A stretch of DNA of 64,000 nt from Paenibacillus shirakamiensis (GTDB lineage: Bacteria > Bacillota > Bacilli > Paenibacillales > Paenibacillaceae), in NCBI RefSeq assembly GCF_017874255.1, contig NZ_JAGGLD010000003.1, forward strand, positions 434,001 to 498,000. Direction: 5' to 3'. The translations under genes were made by a program, and so were the position numbers. Positions 35,712 to 45,395 of the stretch are shown here, piece after piece. The notes beneath the pieces were generated by a model. That model saw nothing but the letters and a program-made list of their open reading frames with translations, made no database searches and was not told where the DNA came from. Each line of letters begins with the position of its first letter. Position 1 is the first letter of the stretch.

Positions 35712-35916
35712 ACTTCATCCACTTTATATTACCGATTAGAACCTTTGGGTCCTTCAATATAGATGATGTGCGAAATACGGATATGTAGCGAACGATCCTC
35801 ACGTTAATATGAATATGATCTACGGCCACGCCTGCAAGTACGCCCTCAACTCTACCTGCAGTCGTCATACAGGCGAATTTCTGTCCTTGATATCTACTAG
35901 TATATTGGACGAACAC
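35710..35916 (-). CDS. Possible small protein, DUF2642-like pattern
   Basis: A 68-residue frame with GQKFACMTTAGRVEGVLAGVAVDHIHINV, echoing the beta-strand pattern (G-x-V-E-G-V-L-x-x-V-x-x-D-H-I-x-I) of the two small proteins at 23.0-23.6 kb. The GTG start has only a weak upstream GGAT. It could be real or a chance frame. Confidence 0.4.
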   Translation of the reverse strand: MFVQYTSRYQGQKFACMTTAGRVEGVLAGVAVDHIHINVRIVRYISVFRTSSILKDPKVLIGNIKWMK

Positions 35917-36034
35917 TGGATCCAGAATCGTAAAAATATATTGAACGAGCTAAATTTGTTATTTTTATACATATTAGATAATATATTTATATGAAAGTAT
36001 CATAAGAATACTTCTACCTAGGAAAGGAAAAATA

Positions 36035-36571
36035 ATGGAGATGAACGATTCTTTAGAGCATCCTTATTGTATTCAGGCCATGAGCCTAACTCAGGCTTCT
36101 GCCATATTGACATGGAAATATGAGATTCCATACGAAAGATATAACATGTCTTCTAGTTACGAGATTCATGAGAACTCGGAAGATATCGAAGAGATGATGG
36201 ATGGAACTTATTATTCAGTGAGCACAAGTAATCAGGGGTTAGTCGGATTTTTCTGTTATGGGAGGAACGCTCAGGTACCTAAGGGAGTCCAGCAAGGGCT
36301 GTATTTAGAGGAGGAATGTTTAGATATTGGACTTGGATTATCTCCAGATCTTACGGGGAAGGGACATGGATTTCAATTTCTGAAAGCAGGGCTTCAATTC
36401 GCTCAAAGTCACTATGATGCTTCCGCCTTCCGATTAACAGTAGCTACCTTTAATGAAAGAGCGATAGCTTTGTACCGTAAATCCGGGTTTGAACCTGGAG
36501 CGACATTCATGGATACTCGGGAGGAACACTCCACAGAGTTCATGATCATGATGAGGAGCAGACTTACTTAA
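36035..36571 (+). CDS. GNAT family N-acetyltransferase
   Basis: A 178-residue acetyltransferase. The acetyl-CoA binding segment is DIGLGLSPDLTGKGHGFQFLKAGLQFA (about 95-121), where the R/Q-x-x-G-x-G/A loop reads LTGKGHG. FRLTVATFNERAIALYRKSGF (about 131-151) is the usual motif B ending. The acceptor is unknown. SD AGGAAAGG. Followed 15 bases later by a small membrane protein gene, probably co-transcribed. Confidence 0.85.
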   Translation: MEMNDSLEHPYCIQAMSLTQASAILTWKYEIPYERYNMSSSYEIHENSEDIEEMMDGTYYSVSTSNQGLVGFFCYGRNAQVPKGVQQGLYLEEECLDIGLGLSPDLTGKGHGFQFLKAGLQFAQSHYDASAFRLTVATFNERAIALYRKSGFEPGATFMDTREEHSTEFMIMMRSRLT

Positions 36572-36586
36572 GAGAGGTAATTAGAT

Positions 36587-36910
36587 ATGATTAGTTCTTT
36601 AAATGTTGCTAGCCTCGTATTTGGCCTAATTGCTTGGATCGTTCCTGTGTTGAATATTGCTAGAATAGAAAAATTAGACTATACGAGGTGGATGTTCTCC
36701 TTCATGATCAGCTTCGGTTCTTGCGCTATTTCGTTACTTATTCAGATCTATTATTATTATTTTTTAATCAAAGATGGCGATATTACAGCTCTTATCGATA
36801 CCAATGGAGTGGTAGCTTTAGCCGCTACTATTTTATTTATGGGTACTCTTCTTATAAATATAATATTCGCAATAATTCTGACCTTATATAACCGCAGAAC
36901 AATGAGATAA
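36587..36910 (+). CDS. Small integral membrane protein, unknown
   Basis: A 107-residue protein with three hydrophobic segments (about 5-25, 33-62, 75-100) and no recognised motif beyond an aromatic IYYYYF stretch. It has a good SD (AGAGAGG) and short spacing to the GNAT gene. I do not recognise a family. Confidence 0.6.
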   Translation: MISSLNVASLVFGLIAWIVPVLNIARIEKLDYTRWMFSFMISFGSCAISLLIQIYYYYFLIKDGDITALIDTNGVVALAATILFMGTLLINIIFAIILTLYNRRTMR

Positions 36911-37015
36911 AATGGGATTAAGCGATAAGAATTAAATTCCGGTTGATGAGAGCAAATGACTGACGTTCATAGATTACAGCAAAATTACATAAAAATTGCA
37001 TATATGAATATATCA

Positions 37016-37051
37016 AAAAAGGGCTACCTGAACATTCAGGTAGCCCTTTTA
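37016..37051. terminator. Bidirectional terminator
   Basis: AAAAGGGCTACCTGAA, CA, TTCAGGTAGCCCTTTT: a 16-bp perfect stem between convergent genes. Confidence 0.92.
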
Positions 37052-37061
37052 CCTTGGTCAT

Positions 37062-40000
37062 TTATTCGTTAATGAATTGAACTAATTGCAAAGATCCTTT
37101 TAAGACTTTCACGGCCTCAGCACGGGTCGCTAGCGCTTTAGGAGCCATTTGATTGCTTGTCGTCCCATTTAAAATATGCGTTGTTACTAGATCGGCCATC
37201 GCATCCTTCGCCCAGCTTCCAATAGCACCCTGATCTTTAAAGCTATCTAATGCAGAGTTAGCATTGGTTGTTGTTGGCGAGTGTCCTGCATACTTTAGAG
37301 CTCTCAGCGTCATGGTAGCCATTTCTTCTCTGCTAATTGAATCAGATGGATGGAAGCTATGATCCTCTAGCCCTTGAATAATCTTCGCATCCACTGCCGC
37401 TGAGATGGCTCCATAAAACCAATCTGAAGCTTTCACATCTTTGAAATTCGCTCCTGTGCCTGCTCCGTCTAATCCGAGCGAACGGACAAGCAGGGCAGCA
37501 AATTCAGCACGAGTAACATGTTGCTGTGGCGCAAACGTATTCGCCGTCTCACCTTGAATAATTAACTTCGAAGCTAGAAGATGTATATCGTTCTGCGCCC
37601 AATGTCCCTGAATATCATCGAAGCTGACATCAGACTGAATCACAGCATAGATCCCTTGACTAGCCGTTGATTTCATCGTAACTGTTGTCTCATTGCCACG
37701 GACGCTCAAATAAGTAGGGACAAATACGAACTTCTGGCTCCGTTCATCATATCGAACACCTGTAGTGATGTTCGGAAGTAGTGCTGATTTCACGGTCATA
37801 CCTCTAGAAGCAAATGAGCCGAAATGGTCCATAGCAATCGTCTTCCCATTCGCTTCCGCAGTGACTGTGAATTTCACAACATCACTCAACATTTTCACAT
37901 GAGCTTGAGTTGCGGCAGTGTTGAGTTTCTCTTTGAGGGTATCTTCCGCATTAGATATAACTACTGAAAGTTTGATATTTTTCAATTCAGTACCTAGAGT
38001 GGTTGTAAATTTCTGACTGTCCATTGCACTAAAAGGTAATGTATAGAACCCATCTTTAGTTACAATTTTTATACTTGTGCCTGACTTCGTAAGATCTACA
38101 GAACTCAGCGACTGTATTGGAATCTCTACCTTCACAGGTTCCGTAGAATTAGGAATGCTCAGCACCGGCTGGCTATGAGCTTGGAGCTCTTTGCTTAAAG
38201 AGTCCCCATCCAATATCACTTTGTTATATACAATGCCATCTGTACCTTTTTCTTTCACGAACACTACCTTCACTTGATCCAAGTATGCAGTACCCCCATC
38301 ACCTGGTGTTGGTGTTGGTGTTGGTGTTGGTGTTGGTGTTGGTGTTGGTGTTGGTGTTGGTGTTGGTGTTGGCGTCGGTGTCGGTGTCGGTGTTGGCGTC
38401 GGTGTCGGTGTTGGCGTCGGTGTCGGATCCGGCGTTACAACCTTATCACTCTTCAGCTCTTTCGTGTTCCGAACACGTATCCTTGTCCCTTCCGTATTTT
38501 TACCTACAAAACCTACAGCTTCGAGCGTATCTCCTGCATTAAGGACGGGAACTGGACCGCTCTGATTGACGATATACCCATCGGTAAAGATGAGAATATG
38601 ACCTGTTCCATCATCAACAACATATGAATTATCATCATATTTAGAGATGACCTTCCCTTTTACCTTCACAAGTAGACCTTGATTCATTTCCTCAAGTGCC
38701 TGCCCCGTAGTTATAGAACGAGGTTGGACTGGCGATGTATGCCCTGTCTTGATAACATCCATAGCGAATGAGCCAAATTCTAGTTCTTGATTGTTCTCAA
38801 ACATTTTAGTCTCGCCATAGACGCGTACGGTATCTCCTTCCACAAGCGTATTGTCCGGCACTTCTTTGAATGCCATAATACCACCAGAGGCATCTTGAAC
38901 ATAGAAAGCATCAAAGAACACACTTGAACCGGACACTACGGTTCCTTCAATTACGGCCGATGTTCCTTCAGGTAAAGTTCTGACTTTAGCAATAGATGTA
39001 ATCACCGTATCTTGATGCGTGAGCCAATGAATGCTGTTAATTCCAAGCTCATTATTGCCCTTCGCATTGTAAGATTCGTCCATCTGTTTATCATTGACAA
39101 AATTCATACCCGAGACAATGATTCGACCTTTCCCTAGTTCCTCAGAAGCTACAGCAGGTATAGCCGAGCCCCCTTTTCCATCATTCGTATTGTCATAGGT
39201 GAATCCACCCGCGACTATGTTGTTCTGAAAGGTTGTCTCATTCCCTTTTACGAGTACAGTTACTTTGTCATTCACATCTTGAGTATCTACCAGTGCCGTA
39301 TGTCCAACTCGCTCCAGACTTGCCCCACTATAATACTCTAAAGTTAGTGAACGATCGGTAATGTAATTCCGCACTGGACCAGGATGAAGCCTTACGGTAT
39401 ACGTATTGTTACCAACTGGTTGAGACCAGAAATTTCCCGCAGGGCTCGTATCAAATAAACCATCATTGTTCACTTGAATTTGGGATCCGATTTTTTGTAG
39501 CAAATTGTTACTTATCGTTGGACTTGCACTATTGTTACTCTTTTCCGTCAGGAATAACGATCCACCCTTTTGCACAAAATCTGCAATGGCTGTACTTTCG
39601 TCATCAGTTACAGCAAGCGAAGGATGTGTGAACATTAGTACATTCACATCAGCGAGCGTCGATGCTGTGATAGCACCCGTATTCTCGATTACCGTGTAGC
39701 CCTCTTGACGGAGCTGCGTAGTAAAACTTTTCAAATTATCTTTGTACGTTCCTGCATCCGTAGTTGTATTCTCGTTCTTGTGTGAAGCATCAATCAGAAC
39801 TTTGATTCCTAATGAAGCTTTGATACTCACGGGCAATTCGAATTGATTGTCCTCTGGAGCATCACCTGAAGGGGTATCCAAGACCGCAATAATCTTATGA
39901 TTACCCTGCACAGGGTTTGCCCACGATACTCTCGCAATCGCTGTCCCTTTGTTCAGAATGGAAGGAACGACTGCGTTGTTAATCAGATGTGCAGCATCTA

Positions 40001-43000
40001 CACTATCATAGTAGAAATGTACATTTAAATTCGTCAAATCCTGTGAACCTAGATTTGTAAGACCCGCTTCTAGCGTCGCTGGGCTTCCAGCAACCATACT
40101 ATTTCCTACTACGTTAATTCCACTAACTTTTACATCCGTGGTTACTTCTTGTGACCAGATGGGTGCGGAGTAGATGCGTTCGCCGTCCATTTGGGTCACT
40201 TTGACTACATACCACTGCTGTCCCCCCGTTACCGCAACCGTTGGATGCCATGTAAAATCCTTCGTCATAGGAGTATAAGTCTGGAGCACTTTATTTGTAT
40301 TCGAGATTAGCTCTACCTTAGCAATACGGTCATCCGACTTGTAGGTATCCTTAAGATAACTGAATTCAGGCATAGTCTTCTTATCTTCAGCTACCGGATC
40401 GTTGCCTGAAATAGAGAAGTTTAATGTATTTCCCTTTACAGTCGAACCCATGTAATTCCCATTTGCCAAGAAATCTAGCGAGAAGTTCGGATCCTCACTC
40501 ATGTATACACGCATATTGCGCATCGACTGAAGCAAGGAATCTTGAGAAAGATCGTTCGCTACAATGACTGTTCTAGCATTGGTCTCTCCCCATGTACCAT
40601 CATGGTTATCTTCACCATACGTAGGTGCGACATGCCAGCCTAGGTCTAGAGCCTTGAAAAATTTCCCTTCTGCATTGGCATAGCCATAATGACCTGATCC
40701 ATTCCCTAACTCGAACATAGTGAATAGCTTATCTACGTTCCGATCGTAAGGGGTAAAGTTATTGAACGCATTCGCAGACATATCGGGATGATTGAACTGT
40801 GCCACGATATCGTCATACGTGAGAACCCAAGCATAGTATTTACTTAAGTCTTGATACTGCTTGGAGTTCTGATTCCGATCAATAAAGTTCTTCGTTCCAA
40901 ATACATTGGAATGCCCCCAAGTAGTCGATGTCATCTCAAAGGCTGGGAACACAACAAAACTATTATTTTTGGTATACTGATTCGCTAATGTCTTCGTTAG
41001 TTGCCAATCCGCGCCGCCCGTACGTTCTGGGGAACCTTTATGATCTACGGTGTCCTGTCCAGACAACGAAGAGTCAATATCATGGGAGTGATCGGAGAAA
41101 GCAAAGAAGTCATAATGATGCTTCTCAGCGGCTTTGAGTGCATCTTCAGGTGTACCGGCTGCGTCATGGGAGATGTTCGTGTGATTATGTGTTGTCCCCC
41201 AGTAATGATGACCTCCAGTAAAAACGGGCGTGACTGTGAACTTCCATGTGTATGAACCCTTGTTGCCTAATTTATCACTGACCTGAACAGACACTTCATG
41301 CTCTGCTATCGTCAGATCCGTCACTTGAGGAATAGCAATGGTGATGGTATCCCCTTGAATCGTTCCTGTAGCTACTGCACCATCTAACTTCGCTTGTAGC
41401 GTCGAAACATCTAATCCACTAGGTTCATTGAACTTCACAGAAATGATCGGTCTTCGATCTTCAATTTTGGTAGCAGACATTGGGGTCTCCTCGAAAAATT
41501 GAGGTGCAGCCGTATCTTCAGTAACGCTCACTTTCAGGGGGGATGCCGCTGAACCGGACTGCTTCACCTCAGCACCTGCCTTAGCTTCAATATAATAATC
41601 AAAGCTGCCTGAAGTCGCAAAGCTTGAATTCAAGTTCACCGTATAATTGAGATGATCCTGTGAAGTCATCGGTAACGATGAATAGGTTCCTTCCACAGCA
41701 CGGTAGTATAACGTAACAGAGTCGGCGTTCTTCGCCACTGCGCCAAACTGAACATCTGTATTTTTGTAGACTTGTGTAAGGGGTTGATGAGTTAAGGTTA
41801 ACTCTTTGACCTCATTAATATCTGCTGAGGATCTTGGATATACCTGATATCCTGTCTTATAGGTTGTTCCCGTTACATACTGACTAAGTATGCCTGTAAA
41901 CGTATAGATGCTATCTTTCTGAAGTTTGGCTGCAACATCAATGCCACTGGCGGTAGTAATCCGCACGGTCATCGTCTTATTCGTTACTGTATCTGCAACG
42001 GTAAGATTGGTTCCAGTACCTGATGTCGCTGGAATATTTGTCACTTTTCCAGTGAACTGGACGAGCGTCCCTTCCATCGGTTCAGCTTTATTATAATCAA
42101 TCAGTTCTAACAAGCTCGATTGGGTAGCTGCCGGAAGAGGTGACGTTCCTTTCTTCACCACAGTCGTTGGCGTAATCTCAGTTAATCCGTTATAAAATTG
42201 GATAGGACCCGTCACATCAATGACATCCCCTGGAGCAACTGTCTTTCCCGCTGGAAGGGCTCCGAATACCGCAATCCCGCCTGTTGCATCTTGCATATAG
42301 AACGTATTGGCCGCTGTCACCGCATTATTTACAGTCACCGTTCCCTCAATGGTGAACACCTGATTGATTTTATCGGGTTTGCCATTTGCATCGTTCGTTC
42401 TTACGGTACGAATCGGGGTAATGACCGCCGTATCTTCCTTATGAATTGAAGTTCTAGGTCCCTCCAAGTCTTTGCCGCTAGAAGAATACGTTGTCTGCGA
42501 GACAAATATATCATTAGCCCCACCTGTAAACGTATAGATGAATGACCCGTCTGCCCCAGAGGTAACATAATCTTTACCGTCTGATGCATTCGTATAACTT
42601 GTCCCTCCTGTCTGAACACTATAGACGCTAACTTTTGCAGCTGGTGCAGAAGCTCCAGCATTACCTACGATACGTCCTCCGCCATTGGCATCTAGATAAT
42701 ATTTGATATTTGCTTCCGCTACCGCTGGACTTGGCACAGCTAGATGAATAACAACTGCTGTACTTTCTGTTTTGCTATTTTCTTTAGATGTAACATAGAT
42801 CGTGTTCTTTCCTGCTGAATTATCAAAGGTCAAATTACCGAATGCTCCCGAAGCATCAGCATCCACACTACTGACCGCTTGAACAGATCCTGAGCTTGGA
42901 TCATCCAAATATAGATGAATCCGACTATTCGCTGGACTAGCACCTACATCTCCAGAAACGGTCCCTGTAGTACCCTGATTCGTAAATTGGACTAGACTTC

Positions 43001-43709
43001 CTTGAACCTGTGTACTTTTGGTGACCACAATGGCAGGTGTACTTGTATTTCTAGGCGCTTGGACGGCCGCTACTGTGAAATCAGTAGCGTTGTTATCCGT
43101 GTCCCATCCGGCCCCTTTGCCTGGCTCTGACTTACTTCCATCTTCTGATTTACGCTGAGCACTCGTAGTGTTACTTAAGACAGGAGTTGCCGCAGTCTCG
43201 GCTTCATTTGCAGCTCCATACCCAACAAAATCAACGACGGAAGAATCGAGACGAGAGGTTATAGCCTCTTGCTTGTTAGTTAAAGCTACTTTTCCATCCG
43301 TTCCAGCTAATGTAATTGTACCGATATCATCCGCTGTAACGGGGAGGGGGAGATTGGCATTCGTCCCTGCAGCTTCTTGAATGAGATAAAATCCATGACC
43401 GGGAATCATCGTTTTCCCTGTTAATTTTGTTAAATTATATACTGCTGTGCTTGCTTTAGATGCATATTGAACCGCATAACCGTCTAAATTAATAGCACTA
43501 TCGGTCGGATTATATAACTCTATGAAATCATTTGAATAGGGCGCCCCATTATTGCCTCCCCCACCATAGACTTGACTAATCACAACATGTCCGGCAGCCG
43601 CAGCTGCTCTGGGTACCCATACCCCTTGCGGAACCGCTGACAGCACAAGTAGCAGCATAGCTAATCCCATGCTGGTCTTTTTCCTCAATCGCTGAAATTT
43701 CAAACTCAT
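37062..43709 (-). CDS. Giant SLH-anchored surface protein with lamin-tail, OB-like and PHP metallohydrolase domains
   Basis: A 2215-residue secreted protein. The signal peptide runs to about residue 38 (MGLAMLLLVLSAVP...RAAAAA). Domains in order: lamin-tail-like (about 38-165, VVISQVYGGGGN..NDFIELYNPTD); Ig-like repeats; OB-like domain (about 435-520, VFTIEGTVTVNN..FYMQDATGGIAVF); a PHP/CehA-type metallohydrolase (about 830-1080) with THNHTNISHD, FSDHSHD, NHPD and EDNHDG as metal ligands; a GATase-like segment (about 1300-1545); two more OB-like segments (about 1575-1760); a Pro-Thr linker (about 1758-1801); and three SLH repeats (about 2028-2210). SLH domains bind pyruvylated wall polymer. 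ATG 43709 follows GAGGAGGAG. Substrate of the PHP domain is unknown; phosphoester cleavage is a guess. Confidence 0.9.
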   Translation of the reverse strand: MSLKFQRLRKKTSMGLAMLLLVLSAVPQGVWVPRAAAAAGHVVISQVYGGGGNNGAPYSNDFIELYNPTDSAINLDGYAVQYASKASTAVYNLTKLTGKTMIPGHGFYLIQEAAGTNANLPLPVTADDIGTITLAGTDGKVALTNKQEAITSRLDSSVVDFVGYGAANEAETAATPVLSNTTSAQRKSEDGSKSEPGKGAGWDTDNNATDFTVAAVQAPRNTSTPAIVVTKSTQVQGSLVQFTNQGTTGTVSGDVGASPANSRIHLYLDDPSSGSVQAVSSVDADASGAFGNLTFDNSAGKNTIYVTSKENSKTESTAVVIHLAVPSPAVAEANIKYYLDANGGGRIVGNAGASAPAAKVSVYSVQTGGTSYTNASDGKDYVTSGADGSFIYTFTGGANDIFVSQTTYSSSGKDLEGPRTSIHKEDTAVITPIRTVRTNDANGKPDKINQVFTIEGTVTVNNAVTAANTFYMQDATGGIAVFGALPAGKTVAPGDVIDVTGPIQFYNGLTEITPTTVVKKGTSPLPAATQSSLLELIDYNKAEPMEGTLVQFTGKVTNIPATSGTGTNLTVADTVTNKTMTVRITTASGIDVAAKLQKDSIYTFTGILSQYVTGTTYKTGYQVYPRSSADINEVKELTLTHQPLTQVYKNTDVQFGAVAKNADSVTLYYRAVEGTYSSLPMTSQDHLNYTVNLNSSFATSGSFDYYIEAKAGAEVKQSGSAASPLKVSVTEDTAAPQFFEETPMSATKIEDRRPIISVKFNEPSGLDVSTLQAKLDGAVATGTIQGDTITIAIPQVTDLTIAEHEVSVQVSDKLGNKGSYTWKFTVTPVFTGGHHYWGTTHNHTNISHDAAGTPEDALKAAEKHHYDFFAFSDHSHDIDSSLSGQDTVDHKGSPERTGGADWQLTKTLANQYTKNNSFVVFPAFEMTSTTWGHSNVFGTKNFIDRNQNSKQYQDLSKYYAWVLTYDDIVAQFNHPDMSANAFNNFTPYDRNVDKLFTMFELGNGSGHYGYANAEGKFFKALDLGWHVAPTYGEDNHDGTWGETNARTVIVANDLSQDSLLQSMRNMRVYMSEDPNFSLDFLANGNYMGSTVKGNTLNFSISGNDPVAEDKKTMPEFSYLKDTYKSDDRIAKVELISNTNKVLQTYTPMTKDFTWHPTVAVTGGQQWYVVKVTQMDGERIYSAPIWSQEVTTDVKVSGINVVGNSMVAGSPATLEAGLTNLGSQDLTNLNVHFYYDSVDAAHLINNAVVPSILNKGTAIARVSWANPVQGNHKIIAVLDTPSGDAPEDNQFELPVSIKASLGIKVLIDASHKNENTTTDAGTYKDNLKSFTTQLRQEGYTVIENTGAITASTLADVNVLMFTHPSLAVTDDESTAIADFVQKGGSLFLTEKSNNSASPTISNNLLQKIGSQIQVNNDGLFDTSPAGNFWSQPVGNNTYTVRLHPGPVRNYITDRSLTLEYYSGASLERVGHTALVDTQDVNDKVTVLVKGNETTFQNNIVAGGFTYDNTNDGKGGSAIPAVASEELGKGRIIVSGMNFVNDKQMDESYNAKGNNELGINSIHWLTHQDTVITSIAKVRTLPEGTSAVIEGTVVSGSSVFFDAFYVQDASGGIMAFKEVPDNTLVEGDTVRVYGETKMFENNQELEFGSFAMDVIKTGHTSPVQPRSITTGQALEEMNQGLLVKVKGKVISKYDDNSYVVDDGTGHILIFTDGYIVNQSGPVPVLNAGDTLEAVGFVGKNTEGTRIRVRNTKELKSDKVVTPDPTPTPTPTPTPTPTPTPTPTPTPTPTPTPTPTPTPTPTPTPGDGGTAYLDQVKVVFVKEKGTDGIVYNKVILDGDSLSKELQAHSQPVLSIPNSTEPVKVEIPIQSLSSVDLTKSGTSIKIVTKDGFYTLPFSAMDSQKFTTTLGTELKNIKLSVVISNAEDTLKEKLNTAATQAHVKMLSDVVKFTVTAEANGKTIAMDHFGSFASRGMTVKSALLPNITTGVRYDERSQKFVFVPTYLSVRGNETTVTMKSTASQGIYAVIQSDVSFDDIQGHWAQNDIHLLASKLIIQGETANTFAPQQHVTRAEFAALLVRSLGLDGAGTGANFKDVKASDWFYGAISAAVDAKIIQGLEDHSFHPSDSISREEMATMTLRALKYAGHSPTTTNANSALDSFKDQGAIGSWAKDAMADLVTTHILNGTTSNQMAPKALATRAEAVKVLKGSLQLVQFINE
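38306..38435 (-). repeat. Pro-Thr codon microsatellite in the surface protein gene
   Basis: A run of six-base Pro-Thr codon pairs (GGTGTT and GGCGTC/GGTGTC variants on the plus strand) encodes about 20 PT pairs. The left part is nearly perfect (GGTGTT repeated), the right part degenerate. Such runs vary in length by slippage without shifting frame. Confidence 0.9.
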
Positions 43710-43930
43710 GAACCTAACTCCTCCTCGTTGTATGACACTTGAACACAAATTCGTATAGCTATTTAATGATAAGCACTTTTTGTAAAGCCCATGTTATGTC
43801 TACCGCTGAATTTTGCGCCGAAAAGTTAATATAACTTTACACTTAGTTAACACCCTGAATAATAAGTCTCGCTATGATGAGGGGTAGCCGATAATCAGGC
43901 TCTAGTACTCACTTCAAGGAGGAACTTCTT

Positions 43931-45142
43931 TTGTTAACTCGCCCGCTTCGATTGTCTTGCTACACCCTTATCACCATCATGATGTTATCCATGATCACGA
44001 TGACCTTCTCTAACTTCAAGGTATCTGCTCATGCACTTAGTGCCAGTTACACCACAGTAACATTGAATAAGGACACAACTAATGTTGCCTTCTCTTTAGA
44101 TGTTATTTCCGTTATGGAGAACATTAAGATCGATACCAATGGAAATGGAATTATAGAACAAAGTGAACTGGATAGTCACACGCATGCATTGGAAGAATGG
44201 ATATCGGATAGCGTTGTGCTAGACATGAATAGTAGAGAGCAGACCCCTCATTTCACAGCCATCAAACTTGAAAATAAAGCAGATAAAGAAGTCATTACGT
44301 GGGATATTACCTACCCTGCCTTTCAATCCGGGCAGACTATTGCCATTACAGACGGTCTATACGCTGAGCCCTCAAGTTCTACCTATGTCAATCTCATTAC
44401 AGCACGGTATCAAGATCAAGTGAGCGATACGGTTCTTCAAGGTAAGAATCGCACGTGGACGATGTTATTAACGGAAGAACAACAACAGCAACAATTGAAT
44501 ACACCCGCAGGTACGAATGGAAATGCCGGGTCGGGAACTACAAACGCATCTCATTCGGGTTCTTCCACTTCGGAATCAGGTGCTAGTACAATTGACAGCT
44601 CTGATGGGTTCTCCTTCTTCAAGCTGGGGATGAATCATATCCTCACAGGGTACGATCATTTATTATTCTTGTTCGCTCTTCTCCTCAGAAAACAAAGCTT
44701 CAAACAATACGCTTCCATTATTACGGCATTCACCATTGCACATAGCATTACCTTATCTCTAGCCGTACTTGGATGGATCAGTGTTCCATCACGCATTGTA
44801 GAATCGGTCATTGCGCTCAGTATCTGTTATGTAGCTTTGGAGAATATATTCCGTAAAAACATCCGATATCGCTGGGCGATTACGTTCATGTTCGGCTTAA
44901 TCCATGGCATTGGATTCTCCGATATTCTCAGAGCCATGAATCTACCAAAGGGACATTTAGCTGTAGATCTAATCAGTTTCAACCTTGGGATCGAGTTCAT
45001 TCAGATCAGCATCGTCTTGATTCTGCTTCCTATTCTTGCGCTTCTTCAGAAGAAGAATTTTTTCAAACCCGCTGTCATCTATGGTTCCTGGATCATTACA
45101 ACCCTTGGTGCCTTTTGGTTAGTAGAACGTCTTTTCTTCTAG
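43931..45142 (+). CDS. HupE/UreJ-like membrane protein with extracellular EF-hand loop
   Basis: A 403-residue protein with a signal or anchor segment (about 10-32) and an extracellular domain (about 33-165) carrying DTNGNGIIEQSE, a complete 12-residue EF-hand calcium loop. A Gly/Ser/Thr-rich linker (about 185-222) follows, then a C-terminal HupE/UreJ_2-type membrane domain (about 228-400). That domain has GMNHILTGYDHLLFLFALLL, ITAFTIAHSITLSLAVLG and FGLIHGIGFSD, whose conserved His residues are thought to bind metal. Related proteins are put forward as Ni/Co or other metal permeases; the specificity here is unknown. TTG 43931 follows AAGGAGG. Divergent from the giant surface-protein gene. Confidence 0.8.
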   Translation: MLTRPLRLSCYTLITIMMLSMITMTFSNFKVSAHALSASYTTVTLNKDTTNVAFSLDVISVMENIKIDTNGNGIIEQSELDSHTHALEEWISDSVVLDMNSREQTPHFTAIKLENKADKEVITWDITYPAFQSGQTIAITDGLYAEPSSSTYVNLITARYQDQVSDTVLQGKNRTWTMLLTEEQQQQQLNTPAGTNGNAGSGTTNASHSGSSTSESGASTIDSSDGFSFFKLGMNHILTGYDHLLFLFALLLRKQSFKQYASIITAFTIAHSITLSLAVLGWISVPSRIVESVIALSICYVALENIFRKNIRYRWAITFMFGLIHGIGFSDILRAMNLPKGHLAVDLISFNLGIEFIQISIVLILLPILALLQKKNFFKPAVIYGSWIITTLGAFWLVERLFF

Positions 45143-45158
45143 CTACATTCCATATAGA

Positions 45159-45200
45159 CCAAAAAAAGGACCTTTGTTTTTCACAAAGGTCCTTTTTTTG
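45159..45200 (+). terminator. Strong terminator
   Basis: AAAAAAAGGACCTTTGTtTTTCACAAAGGTCCTTTTTTT-type hairpin, with stem AGGACCTTTGT/ACAAAGGTCCT and flanking A and T tracts. Confidence 0.9.
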
Positions 45201-45325
45201 GTTTTTCTATTTTTAAGCTAATAATATCTCAGTAGTTCATGCATGCTTAGGAGTAAGATGCATTTATTATTTAGTTCACAGATATTTTAGTTCACAGATT
45301 ATGCACTTTTTTTCACGGGTTCGGC

Positions 45326-45364
45326 TTGACTTAAAACTCTAGATAAACTACTCTAATTAAAGTA
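45326..45364 (+). promoter_or_regulatory. Promoter and operator-like palindrome for the YhgE-like gene
   Basis: TTGACT (45326-45331), 17 bases, TACTCT (45349-45354). The -10 starts the near-palindrome TACTCTAATTAAAGTA (45349-45364). A PadR-type repressor is encoded just downstream of the gene and could bind here. Confidence 0.5.
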
Positions 45365-45395
45365 TATAAAATAAAGTATAAGGGTGGAGAAGTCA

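Noticed and set aside
38274..38627. Trp-Cys or Val-Leu repeat proteins on the plus strand
   Set aside because: They are shadows of the Pro-Thr codon repeat of the giant surface protein.
43710..43930. c-di-GMP riboswitch in the divergent spacer of the giant surface protein
   Set aside because: I looked for the conserved GEMM core because of the phytochrome/GGDEF gene nearby; no matching core was found.
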